DNA of 64,000 bases. Origin: Endomychus coccineus (taxonomy: Eukaryota > Arthropoda > Insecta > Coleoptera > Endomychidae). A model generated the notes under the pieces. That model searched no databases. It was not told the origin of the DNA and saw nothing but the letters and a program-made list of their open reading frames with translations. Where the stretch lies: assembly GCA_958510875.1 (NCBI GenBank), contig OY294070.1, forward strand, positions 1,240,001-1,304,000, in the 5' to 3' direction. Below, piece by piece: positions 46,997 through 60,500 of the stretch. The stretch's first letter is position 1, and each line of letters opens with the position of its first letter. The translations under genes and the position numbers were made by a program.

Positions 46997-47991
46997 TCAA
47001 TGAAATACATAAAATAATATCAAAATTGTACAAAGAGACACGACAACACCTAAAATAATTGAATCTCTACGTTTTCTCAAATTTATTCGCTGTAATAAAC
47101 TATTAATTGCCGGGTATTTATTGGAAATATCGTTAAATCGCATCTGGAGCTTTTTGAAAGTTTGTCGTTGATTGGTTAGATGCTCTCTCGTCTCCATGGC
47201 AATGGATATTTGTTCGTTTACTAGCCGATCCGAACTGAAAATGATAGAAAAAGTGAGATTTGAAAAATCTCTAAAACATTGAGAACTTACTTGTGAGCAT
47301 GTTGATTTTCTTTCAAATAAATATCTCTTCTGTTGTTGATTCCCTCACTACGAAATGAATCAGAAGAACCGTGTAACAGATCTTCCCTTTCTCGTCTACT
47401 TTCATGTTGAGAATTTGTTTTTCTAAAATCTTTCGATAGATCGGCCAATATGTCTTTGTGACGTTGGATTGTATGTAACATAGCTGCTCCGGATACAGGC
47501 TGTTCGCTCATCTGTTCATTAATTTGTGTAAGCTGGAATTTGAATATTGAAACAAAGCTCTCTCAATAAACATCACATATACTTTTTTAAGCAACTGCTC
47601 TATCTCGATGGACATCGTTTCAAATGTGTCTTCTCCAGACAAAAGTGGAACTTTATCCGAGGCATGAGTACTGTGGGGTGATTTTAAGCCTGCACATAAC
47701 TTACTGAACGCCACCAACTTCAAGTCAATCTCGTTTTCCAGATATCGCGCTTGTTTTCGCAAATCTAAATAAAAAATTAACTTTCAAAATAACAGTACAA
47801 AAAAGTTGTATCCTTATTCTCTAAGATAATAGGCACATTTATTAAATCACTCATCTTGAACATTCCAGAACAATGTTAGTAAATAAAAAACCACATAACC
47901 GGTGAAATCGCAATTCAAAGAAAACTAGATGGAATATGGTTTCGAGAAAATGATTGCATTTTGTACCTTCATAGGATAACGCACTAGCCAT
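46997..47991 (-). CDS. Gos28: Golgi SNARE of 28 kDa (GOSR1 orthologue)
   Basis: Four exons on the minus strand: 47967-47991, 47583-47764, 47291-47532, 46997-47234. The 687-nt join encodes 228 residues, the usual size for this family. Starts MASALSYE|DLRKQARYLENEIDL. Conserved blocks: LVAFSKLC, FETMSIEIEQLLKK, MLHTIQRHKDILADLSKDF, a SNARE motif ending INSLLQRINLRKRRDSIILG and a C-terminal anchor (VVVSLCTILILFYVF). GOSR1 is a Qb-SNARE acting in ER-Golgi and intra-Golgi vesicle fusion, partnered in other animals with syntaxin 5, Ykt6 and Bet1-type SNAREs. The gene is compact and intact, and shares a 538-bp upstream region with TBPH. Nothing suggests loss of function. Confidence 0.96.
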
Positions 47992-48529
47992 ATTTATTAA
48001 TTATTCTTGTACGTATTATTATTTATCTAATTTTCTCAGCAAAGCCATAGAATAGATAAAGTTGTCGTGGTTTCAATGAATGTTCCGTGGCAATGACTGG
48101 CGGTAGCTCTTTCACCTTTATGTTGTTCTGTGTCTTTCGCAGTCATAGGCCACTAGAAGATGTGAGCATAATCATAATAATCAGAAGCTATAAATATAAA
48201 ATAAGATTCAAAAAAAGTTCTTTTAATAATCGTATGAAACTCTTGAGGTATGAATCAAATTTACAAAATGTTGAGGAGCGAATAATCAATTTTTTATTTA
48301 TCTGATTCTGTGTTCTGGAAGCGCAGGGCGCAGGCCCACTTTCTCCAAATTTATTTATCGACGTAGTCGCGTCATCGTTTCATTGTAGTATTTTCCGATT
48401 CCGGGTGACGCCAAACGCCATATTGGAAATTGTGATTGTACAAATACACAAGTGCCGTGGCCGTGGTAAAGCTAAACGCAATAGCTGAAACGTTATTGTG
48501 GCCGGAGTGTTTCAAAACAAACGTTCGAA
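47992..48529. promoter_or_regulatory. Shared upstream region of Gos28 and TBPH
   Basis: The 538 bp between the two divergent start codons must contain both promoters. Its right third (48310-48530) is more GC-rich than the surroundings and has CG dinucleotides (GCGCAGGGCGC, GACGTAGTCGCGTC). No clear TATA box at usual distances, as expected for housekeeping genes. Confidence 0.6.
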
Positions 48530-51500
48530 ATGTCCGTCGAATATCTGCAAGTGGCCGAAGACGAAGGTGAAGAACCTATAGAGTTACCAATCGAAGATGA
48601 CGGAACGCTTTTACTGAGTACGTTATCGGCGCAATTTCCTGGATCTTCCGGACTTAAATTTAGGAATCCAGATACCAAAGCGATCAGAGGGGTTCGTTTG
48701 AGTGACGGTCGACTCAATCCGCCACATGAAGATGGCTGGGGTTCGCAAATATTTTACTGCGTATTTCCAAAAGGTACGCACGTTGATTGACGTTTCCTTG
48801 AAGTTTATGTTTATGCAAGTAATTCAACTGTTTCGTACTTGCTGATGTTAATCTGCAGAAAATGGTATTTGACATGTTATTTATTCCAGAAAATAAGAGA
48901 AAATCAGATGATAACTTGGAGAATTCCACAGCAAAAACAAAGAGAATGGAAACAAAGTTAAGATGTACCGACTTGATTGTATTAGGCCTCCCATGGAAAA
49001 CTACTGAACAGAATTTGAGAGAATATTTTGAAACTTTCGGTGAGGTTCTAATGGCTCAAGTAAGTTGTATTTCCTAGTTAAAAATGTTATTATGGTCGAT
49101 ATATTTGGTATGCATGATGAAATGACTTACCAAGTACATTTTTTGACAGGTAAAGAAAGATACAAAGTCTGGACAATCCAAAGGGTTTGGTTTTATCAGA
49201 TTTGGCTCGTACGAATCGCAAATGAGGGTTTTAGCACAAAGACACATGATTGACGGGCGATGGTGCGATGTGAAAGTTCCAAATTCGAAGGTAAGGCCGA
49301 TACATTTCAAAACCTTTCGTTTTTTGACTTTTTACTTTTGTAGGAGGGTTTAATTCAACAAGTTCCTTGCAAAGTATTTATCGGTAGATGTACGGAAGAT
49401 ATCAGTTCCGAGGATCTACGAGATTATTTTGGAAAGTTTGGCGAAGTCACCGACGTTTTCATTCCGAAACCGTTTAGAGCTTTCAGTTTTGTCACGTTTT
49501 TAGATCCGGAAGTGGCTCAAGGCCTTTGCGGTGAAGATCACATAATCAAAGGTAATTTTCATGTTTGTGCCATCTTAATATTGACGACTGATGTGTGCGA
49601 TATTTTATTACAGGTGTTTCGGTGCACGTTTCGAACGCAGCACCCAAGTCGGAAACTCGTGGTGGGGGTTACGGCTCGGGAGGACCTAGAAGTGGTGGAC
49701 ACGGCAATAGTAGAGGGGGTCCGGGACAAGACGGAACGGGCATGTACAATCAGGGTAGATACAATCAAGGCGGACCCAATCAGGGCAACTGGGGTAATCA
49801 AGGACCACGAGGTAACCTCGATATGCCCAATCTGCAAGCGCTCGGTAAGTCTGATCAAATTTATCGGCATGGAAGACGATACGATTAACACGTTCAATTT
49901 GAGTTACTGTTGTTATTTTTTTTTTGTTGTGAATTTGTACAATGTATAGAGATAACTTGTTGTATAAGGGAAACAATCGTGTAAAATGGAATTGTGAGGT
50001 TTGACATATGAAAGTGGATTGATTGACATTGGACTGCAAAAAACCTTGAAAATTTCCATGCAGCAGGAATGTCGTCTTAATTTTTTCATTTCTCGTAGTC
50101 AATTGTGTGCCAGAATGAATGTTGTTAACGTTTAAAATCACCGATTTGAATATTATCAGAGATTGACATATGCCAAATTTGTGTTCCATACATTACTACA
50201 GAAATGTTACTTTTCAAATGTATTTTTTATTTTAATCGATGCATAAACATTATGAACTGAGAAATTCTAGTGATATTTAAAAATTGTGTATACTTGATGT
50301 CCATAACTTTGATACAAATATGTAGTGAGGTTTTTGATGAATGTTGATTTTAAAGAGAACTTTTGATTAATTAAATTTGGGTGTGAATTCTACGAAACGC
50401 AACATATTGGATTTTCAAAATTGCTTTGCAAAAATATCTGGTTTCTCTAATGATGACAATTTACAAATAATTAATGTTGCTAATAACAATAAAATAAAAC
50501 ACTTTTACTTTGTTTTTTATCACATATATCGCAGAAACAAATCGTGACTATTTTTTTGACACTAGCGTGTCATCTTCAAACTATACTAATTTACGAAAAT
50601 AAGAAAAATCCTCAAAAAATCGGTAAATTTTCGGAAAACAGTGAAAATGGACTAAAGTCACTACCGCAACATTTTCGCTTCAAAGTAGACACATTTTGTG
50701 GGAGTCTTAGCCAGGTTAGAAAAAATTTAAATATAGGTATTTTGGAAAATGAATTTTCAAAAAAAAACTGTTTTCCCCATTTTCCGGAATTCACTTGCAA
50801 GATATCTCTAATCTGACTGCAGCATCGTATTCTACGGAAAATTTCCGATCGATTAAACATTTTTTTTAGGCTAATTTTTTCAATATTTTACGATAATAAG
50901 ACAAATTTTATTTTTTTACTTAAAAAAGGCCAAATAGTCCAGGCAATAAACCGGGAAAAAGGCCATAATAATAAAAAAAATATAGTATGCTAGAATTTCA
51001 ACAAATTTTTTGTATTTTGTTCCTAATACCCCATAGATCATTCATGACTATCAAGACCGCTGGGGTCTACCTTTCTACCCCCCAAACGGGGTTTCAACCC
51101 CTCAGACGAGCAATCTTATAAAAACAATCCAAAAGTTTAGAAAATTAATGAATTAAGAGCCGAAAATGACCCCTAGTATGTTTTTTGTGTCGCTGATCAC
51201 GATTCCGTTGTTATTTTTCCCAAAAAACTTTCCAGATGGAAAATTCGGGAAATTTGAGATTTTCCTAAGAAATTATACTTTATTATTTAGAACCGTCTCG
51301 GGAAAATCTCAAATTTCACGAATTTTTCGTCTGGAGAGAGTTTTTTGGGAAAAATAACAGCGGAATCGGAATCAGCGACCCAAAAAACATACCATGGGTC
51401 ATTTTCGACTCTTAATTCATCAATTTTCTAAACTTTTGGATTGTTTTTATAAGAATGGTCCTCGAGTGGTTGAAAGCCCGTTTTGGGGGAGTAGAAAGGT

Positions 51501-54500
51501 CGACCCCCGGTGTCTTGATAGTCATGAATGATGTATGGGGTATTAGGAACAAAATACAAGAAAAATTTTGGAATTCTAGCTTACTATATCTTTTTTATGG
51601 CCTTTTTCCGGGCTTATTGCCTGGGCTATTTGGCCTTTTTTAAGTGAAAAAATAAAATTCGTCTTATTATCGTAAAATATTGGAAAATTAGCCTAAAAAT
51701 TTTTTGAAAGCACATAATCGATCGGAAATTGGCGGTAGGATACGATGCTGCAGTCAGATTAGAGATATCTCGCAAGTAAATTTCGGAAAATGGGGAAAAC
51801 CGTTTTTTTTTTTTGAAAATTCATTTCCCAAAATACCTATATTTTAATTTTTTCTAACCTGGCTAAGACTCCCATAAAATGTGTCTACTTTAAGGCGAAA
51901 ATGGTCCGGTAGTGACTTTGGCCCATTTTCACCAACATTTTCACTGTTTTCCAAATATTTTCCGATTTTTTGACAATTTTTCTTATTTTCATGAATTAGT
52001 ATCGTTTGAAGATGATACGCTGGTGCCAAAACTATAGTCACGATTTGTTTCTATAATAAATGTGATAAAAAATAAACTAAAAGTGTTTTATTTTATTGTA
52101 GTGCAGTCAAATAAGGTATAAAAATAGGACGATTATTTAAAATTTTTGAATAACAACCGATCAGGCTGATGCATTCGACGGTGAAAGACATGCAGACAAA
52201 AGGACCCCAAATTATTTTTGTCTAAAACCAATATCCTTAAATTAGTCAATTTGTGGGATAAAAATTGAGAAAACAATTGAATAATACTGCCGAATAGGCC
52301 TGAAAATGTCTATACCCGGTGGTCTTCAGGGTCGCTGATCACGTTCTCGACGTCAGATTTCCCAAATTCCCCCTCCACTCGGTTCGTCCAGCAATTTTGG
52401 AAAAAATTGATCAAAATTAGATGAAACGGTGGACTTGGGGGGTTTTCAGGGTCGCGGATTACGATCCCGACTTCTAAATTGAAAAATATCTCATCCACCT
52501 TCGTCTAATTAACCCCCGTGGATTTTTTCGAGTGACAAATTCCGCATTCAAGAAATATCTAGGAATTAATGGTCAAAAAATTAAATTTTTGTAAGATCAT
52601 TAAAAAAATTTGGAAATCTTGTTTTTCATTAAATTTGAGTTTTTCAATTTACAGTTAAATTAATTAGTTAATTAACAATTTTATTTGTTAACAAATTAAA
52701 AAAAACAACAATTTTTCAAAATATTCAAGATTAGAGTAATTTTCGGATAATGTGAGATCGCTGAACGTGAATTAATGTTATTTTAGCAATTGACGGTTAA
52801 ATTAATTAGTTAATTAACAATTTTATTTGTTAACAAATTAAAAAAAACAACAATTTTTCAAAATATTCAGGATTAGAGTAATTTTCGGAAAATGTGAGAT
52901 CGCTAAACGCGAATTAATTATCATTTTTGCATTTGACGGTTAAATTAATTAGTTAATTAACAATTTTATTTGTTAACAAATTAAAAAAAACAACAATTTT
53001 TCAAAATATTCAGGATTAGAGTAATTTTCGGAAAATGTGAGATCGCTAAACGCGAATTAATGTTCATTTTTGCATTTGACGGTTAAATTAATTAGTTAAT
53101 TAACAATTTTATTTGTTAACAAATTAAAAAAAACAACAATTTTTCAAAATATTCAAGATTAGAGTAATTTTCGGATAATGTGAGATCGCTGAACGTGAAT
53201 TAATGTTATTTTTGCAATTGACGGTTAAATTAATTAGTTAATTAACAATTTTATTTGTTAACAAATTAAAAAAAACAACAATTTTTCAAAATATTCAAGA
53301 TTAGAGTAATTTTCGGATAATGTGAGATCGCTGAACGTGAATTAATGTTATTTTAGCAATTGACGGTTAAATTAATTAGTTAATTAACAATTTTATTTGT
53401 TAACAAATTAAAAAAAACAACAATTTTTCAAAATATTCAGGATTAGAGTAATTTTCGGAAAATGTGAGATCGCTAAACGCGAATTAATTATCATTTTTGC
53501 ATTTGACGGTTAAATTAATTAGTTAATTAACAATTTTATTTGTTAACAAATTAAAAAAAACAACAATTTTTCAAAATATTCAGGATTAGAGTAATTTTCG
53601 GAAAATGTGAGATCGCTAAACGCGAATTAATTATCATTTTTGCATTTGACGGTTAAATTAATTAGTTAATTAACAATTTTATTTGTTAACAAATTAAAAA
53701 AAACAACAATTTTTCAAAATATTCAGGATTAGAGTAATTTTCGGAAAATGTGAGATCGCTAAACGCGAATTAATTATCATTTTTGCATTTGACGGTTAAA
53801 TTAATTAGTTAATTAACAATTTTATTTGTTAACAAATTAAAAAAAACAACAATTTTTCAAAATATTCAGGATTAGAGTAATTTTCGGAAAATGTGAGATC
53901 GCTAAACGCGAATTAATGTTATTTTAGCAATTGACGGTTAAATTAATTAGTTAATTAACAATTTTATTTGTTAACAAATTAAAAAAAACAACAATTTTTC
54001 AAAATATTCAGGATTAGAGTAATTTTCGGAAAATGTGAGATCGCTAAACGCGAATTAATTATCATTTTTGCATTTGACGGTTAAATTAATTAGTTAATTA
54101 ACAATTTTATTTGTTAACAAATTAAAAAAAACAACAATTTTTCAAAATATTCAGGATTAGAGTAATTTTCGGAAAATGTGAGATCGCTAAACGCGAATTA
54201 ATGTTCATTTTTGCATTTGACGGTTAAATTAATTAGTTAATTAACAATTTTATTTGTTAACAAATTAAAAAAAACAACAATTTTTCAAAATATTCAAGAT
54301 TAGAGTAATTTTCGGATAATGTGAGATCGCTGAACGTGAATTAATGTTATTTTTGCAATTGACGGTTAAATTAATTAGTTAATTAACAATTTTATTTGTT
54401 AACAAATTAAAAAAAACAACAATTTTTCAAAATATTCAAGATTAGAGTAATTTTCGGATAATGTGAGATCGCTGAACGTGAATTTAATGTTATTTTAGCA

Positions 54501-57500
54501 ATTGACGGTTAAATTAATTAGTTAATTAACAATTTTATTTGTTAACAAATTAAAAAAAACAACAATTTTTCAAAATATTCAGGATTAGAGTAATTTTCGG
54601 AAAATGTGAGATCGCTAAACGCGCATTAATGTTATTTTTGCAATTGACGGTTAAATTAATTAGTTAATTAACAATTTTATTTGTTAACAAATTAAAAAAA
54701 ACAACAATTTTTCAAAATATTCAAGATTAGAGTAATTTTCGGATAATGTGAGATCGCTGAACGTGAATTAATGTTATTTTAGCAATTGACGGTTAAATTA
54801 ATTAGTTAATTAACAATTTTATTTGTTAACAAATTAAAAAAAACAACAATTTTTCAAAATATTCAAGATTAGAGTAATTTTCGGATAATGTGAGATCGCT
54901 GAACGTGAATTTAATGTTATTTTAGCAATTGACGGTTAAATTAATTAGTTAATTAACAATTTTATTTGTTAACAAATTAAAAAAAACAACAATTTTTCAA
55001 AATATTCAGGATTAGAGTAATTTTCGGAAAATGTGAGATCGCTAAACGCGAATTAATGTTATTTTTGCAATTGACGGTTAAATTAATTAGTTAATTAACA
55101 ATTTTATTTGTTAACAAATTAAAAAAAACAACAATTTTTCAAAATATTCAAGATTAGAGTAATTTTCGGATAATGTGAGATCGCTGAACGTGAATTAATG
55201 TTATTTTAGCAATTGACGGTTAAATTAATTAGTTAATTAACAATTTTATTTGTTAACAAATTAAAAAAAACAACAATTTTTCAAAATATTCAAGATTAGA
55301 GTAATTTTCGGATAATGTGAGATCGCTGAACGTGAATTTAATGTTATTTTAGCAATTGACGGTTAAATTAATTAGTTAATTAACAATTTTATTTGTTAAC
55401 AAATTAAAAAAACAACAATTTTTCAAAATATTCAGGATTAGAGTAATTTTCGGAGAATGTGAGATCGCTAAACGCGAATTAATGTTATTTTTGCAATTGA
55501 CGGTTAAATTAATTAGTTAATTAACAATTTTATTTGTTAACAAATTAAAAAAAACAACAATTTTTCAAAATATTCAAGATTAGAGTAATTTTCGGATAAT
55601 GTGAGATCGCTGAACGTGAATTTAATGTTATTTTAGCAATTGACGGTTAAATTAATTAGTTAATTAACAATTTTATTTGTTAACAAATTAAAAAAAACAA
55701 CAATTTTTCAAAATATTCAGGATTAGAGTAATTTTCGGAAAATGTGAGATCGCTAAACGCGAATTAATGTTATTTTTGCAATTGACGGTTAAATTAATTA
55801 GTTAATTAACAATTTTATTTGTTAACAAATTAAAAAAAACAACAATTTTTCAAAATATTCAAGATTAGAGTAATTTTCGGATAATGTGAGATCGCTGAAC
55901 GTGAATTTAATGTTATTTTAGCAATTGACGGTTAAATTAATTAGTTAATTAACAATTTTATTTGTTAACAAATTAAAAAAAACAACAATTTTTCAAAATA
56001 TTCAAGATTATAGTAATTTTCGGATAATGTGAGATCGCTGAACGTGAATTTAATGTTATTTTTGCAATTGACGGTTAAATCAATCAGTTAATTAACAATT
56101 TATTCGTTAACAAATTATACCATTGGATTTTTTCAAAAAAAGCTGAATGAACAGCATGGGGGTTAATTAGAGGAGGGGGTGAGATATTTCTCACTTTTGA
56201 AGTCGGGGTCGTAATCAGCGACCCTGAAAACCACTCAGGTTCACCGTTTCATCCAATTTCGATAAATTTTTTCCAAAATTGCTGGATGAACCGAGTGGGG
56301 GGGACCAAAGAAGGGGGGTAGAGGAGTTTGGGAAATCTGACGTCGGGATCGTGATCAGCGACCCTAAAAACCCCCGAGTAGATATTTTCATGCCTATTCG
56401 GCAGTATTATTCGATTATTTTCTCAATTTTTATCCCAGAAATTGGCTAATTTAGGGGTAATGGGGGGGAAAATAAGTTTTGGTCCAAAATAATTTGGGGT
56501 CCTTTTGTCTACATATAAAAATACCGTATTGACTGCACTATTATATCAATATGATAAACTATCACAAAGTAATGGCTTCCACCATTGAAGTTCCTAATAA
56601 AATTTGCAAATTTTTCCTCATAAACATTTTCAGCATGATATAACATTTTGTCAAGGTCTATGAAAAGCGATAAAATGTCATGTTATCGAGAAACGTCACT
56701 TATTTTTTCAATTAGGTACATTTTGACAATTAATTGATAATATTGTAAAATTAAGCTCTACTTGGAAGATAGTTTTCTTTTATTATTTGTAGCCCGCAAT
56801 TTTTCTCATTTTTCATTCATGTCAAATATTCTGTAGGTTGAATTTTTGAAAAATTGCCTGCCGATTGAGGAAATCAGCTTACATGGTAACCCCAACGAAA
56901 TCTGATTATCCGGGTTTTCGGAACTCACTATTTTATCATTAGGGCTTGGAATTTGAGGGATTAATTACGAAAATGCCCATATTTTTTTATTGGTCATTTA
57001 CTAATCATACCGGATGTCCGGAAATGGCGTGTACTACGGAAAACCACAAGTTCCTTGACCTTTTGGACGCTAAGGAGCTTTAAAAATGTTTTTTTTTTTA
57101 CATTTTTTCAAGTAAGTAGAAAAATGTTGTTAGATTTTATTCATTTTTTGGTCACGCGTTTGTATCTGCCTATTGCAGCTTTTTATGGAAGAAACCCTAA
57201 TCTCGAAAATTACAGGGTGTTTAAAAACTTGGGCACTATAGACTATCCACCCACTTTTTTCGTAACCCTCCTGTATAATCGGTACCAATTTTTTTCTAGC
57301 CACAAAAAAAATATCTAAATCCCTACAACCTTGAAATGGTGTAGTGATTATACAGGGGGTTTTAAAAAAAACTATGGGTGGACAATTTATTGTGACCAAT
57401 TTTTCAAACAGCCTGTAATTTTCGAAATTAGAGTTTCTTCGGTAATTTGCAGATACAAATGCTTGGCTAAAAAATTAATAAAATGTAACAAAGAATTTTC

Positions 57501-60500
57501 GACTAATTTGAAAACATTTTTGAAGCCCTTTAGTGCCCAAACTAAGCAACTTTGTATATAGGTGAGTTGAGTTGAGTCTTCCGTTGTACACGCCATTTCT
57601 GGACATCCTGTATAATATACTATTTTTTCCATGTAAATTTTTTTATTCTTCCACCAAGATCGGACAATTTCTGATTTAATTTGTGGTGCTGCTTAAAACC
57701 TTGCAGGAACGATAATATTTTTTACCCAATATTTTTATTATCCACCAACATATTTTTCAAAATTTGCCATATTCTTGCACCTACCGCAAGTAAAAAAAAA
57801 TTCAGGATGCTGAATTTTGGATTTTTAATGTTGCTGACAAAATTTATTAGTAAATTTTGATTCTTTAAAATTTCCTTTTCATCCCAAGTGAATTTTAATA
57901 TTTTGCGCCAAGCTATTTTCCCTGAAAGATTGGTTTTAAAACTAAGTTATCAATTAATCAGGTTAAAATTTTGAATATTGCCGTTTTTTCATTAACCTTT
58001 ATGAAATTTTATTGAAAACGTATTTTCTAACTAAATTCGTCATAATTTTTCATTAGCGATATTCAGAGACAAAATATTTTTCGAACATTCCTTTTTTTTT
58101 GTAGATGGAATCAATTTTTTGGAAAATTGACCATCATTCTATTTTACATTATTATCAATATTTTTAGCTTGAATTTTTTTGATTTTAATTTTTTGGCTAG
58201 CAGCTGTTACCGTGGATATCATTAAAATAATGAACTAAAAAATTGGTCGGTTGTCGATCGCCTTGAAAATAAATAGGCAACTGGGGGGTACAAGCTCAAA
58301 ATTGTTTTTCATGTTGAAAATAAATAGTCCGATTTGCGTTAAAACGAAAATAATTCAATAAAACCACTTTTATACGGTTCCTTTTTGATTGTTTTAAATC
58401 AACATTGTCTGAACATCACTACAAATGTGTATTTTGGTTCAATATCACGAGTATTCAATATATTTAAGTGAAGAGTGGGCCTACTTAGTAATAAATACTT
58501 TGAAGGAATATTGAAGTAGTATTATTTAACTTTGCGTTTTCCACGGGTCGCAGATTGTGATAAAAGTTGCCGACGCTCAATTTTCTCTGTTAATTCTCCG
58601 TTGATTGCCGGGGGTTCCTTTTGACACCATTTGATAGTAATGATTTCAAAATTATTCCCATTTACATGTACAAATATCACATTTAATCAATTTCCGTCAC
58701 TTTTACCCTGAGATTTCTCGTACCAAATCGTTTTTTCAAATGTAGGATTGATAAAAAAAATTGAAAGAAACATTGTGAACGTTGCAATCGTTTTATATTT
58801 TATTTTATTTTATTTTTTTTACTGCATATTATACTAGAACGTGCCGTTTCATGCGAATGGCAACCCCCCCACTAGAGTGACTGTTGAAAAATTGCTAACT
58901 TCATTAAAAAGAATGACTGAATGCGAAGGTAAGTAGGTATTTATTTTATAAAACAAACTTGGCATACCTTGAAAAGTTTATTCGAATGTCCAGAGGTAAC
59001 TAACCTGCCTTATCGCACACAACCGACAACGCTTTCTCATAAAGTTCCGACCTCAAAATTCCATTGTAGCACGTGAAACCTTTAATTTGTTTTTTTTTGT
59101 TCAAAATTTTCGAGCGCATTGTACAAATATATCGCCGAGTGAAGTTGCGATAATTATACAAGGAGTAGTGAATAAGTGTTTCGGTTGCAGGTTATTTAAT
59201 GCATTTTTTCATAAATAGATTTGTATTTGGAGACGTCAAAACCGACATGGTCGCGAACGCATTGGTTTGATGAGTAAATTTTCGTCTGATTCGAAGATAT
59301 TGAAGTATATTTTGTATTTCGCGTTGATTCATCGAAAAAAAATGTTTGCTGAATGTAAAGAACTGTTTTTTCCATTGAGAAAACCCATAAAATGAACCAA
59401 AACTTTAATTCCCCGCTATTGATATACAGGGAGTCCCATAAGTAATGGTACACAGTGCAATAGCAGATTCCTTACGCAGAAATGTTAAGATTCAAATTGT
59501 CTTAGTTCAAAAGTTGATATCAACAAAGGTACAGGGTGTCAACTTTTTGTTTTGGTTTTTTTTTTTTAATAATTTCTTTAACATTGAAATATTTTAACTA
59601 AATTTGGTGATTGGAATTTTTTTTAGGCGAAGGATTTAAATCTACCCATAGTTTTGCTGTTATTTGTGTGCCATTTGTACGTCATAATATATTTTTGGCG
59701 GTTTCTTTTAATTTTTGTTTGAAACCTTCTAAATGTCGCTAGGAGTAACCGTTTGCGAGATATTCTGCTTTAAAGTGTTCAATGCAACCAATTTAAATTA
59801 TAATTTAGGCATGTACAATTTTCAATGTTAGCTTTGATTAAATAAAACAAACACAATAAAAGAAGCTTTGAAAAGTAATATCTTTCAGACCTACATTTTG
59901 TAAAAAATAACTATCAAAAATAATTGAAACCAAAAAAAATTGACACCTTGTGTGTTTTTTAATAGCAACTTTTGAACTAAGGTAAGTTCGATTATGGGAC
60001 ATCCTGTATATTAGAAAGTAGCTCAAGTGTGGCAAAAAATGACATCTTTCTTTTCGCGGTGTGCTACATGGCTCGATTCTGGGTCCACTGTTTTTGTTTA
60101 AGCTCCTTGGAAAACCCAAGGTATGATTTGTGTTTGGTCAAATGAAATCCGGGTGCTATCGAACAAGAAAACCATTAAACATTTACTTTGCGATATATTC
60201 TTTTTAGAAATAATTGAAATGTTTAGTCAGCCGTTTGGTGCAAATTAGTCGCCGGAGGTTGCCAAAAAAATGTCAAATTTGAAATATGTAACTTGCTTTT
60301 CGTATCACCCACCAGTCAAAGAAGTCAAAAGTAAATACGTTTCGGTTTAAAACAAGGTCTGCTGATGACTTAGTAGATCCATTCGTTGAAAAACACGGTT
60401 CCCAAATTGCGCCTTGCGTAATTCCAGCTGCATAAAGCACTTCTCTGTTCGGTTTTCACCTTTTTTTAAGTCGAATATTCTTTCGTAATTTCAACTAGTG

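Noticed and set aside
57055..57632. Open frames on both strands at 57055-57318 and 57387-57632
   Set aside because: They are mirror images created by the inverted arms of the 57007-57613 foldback element, not separate genes.
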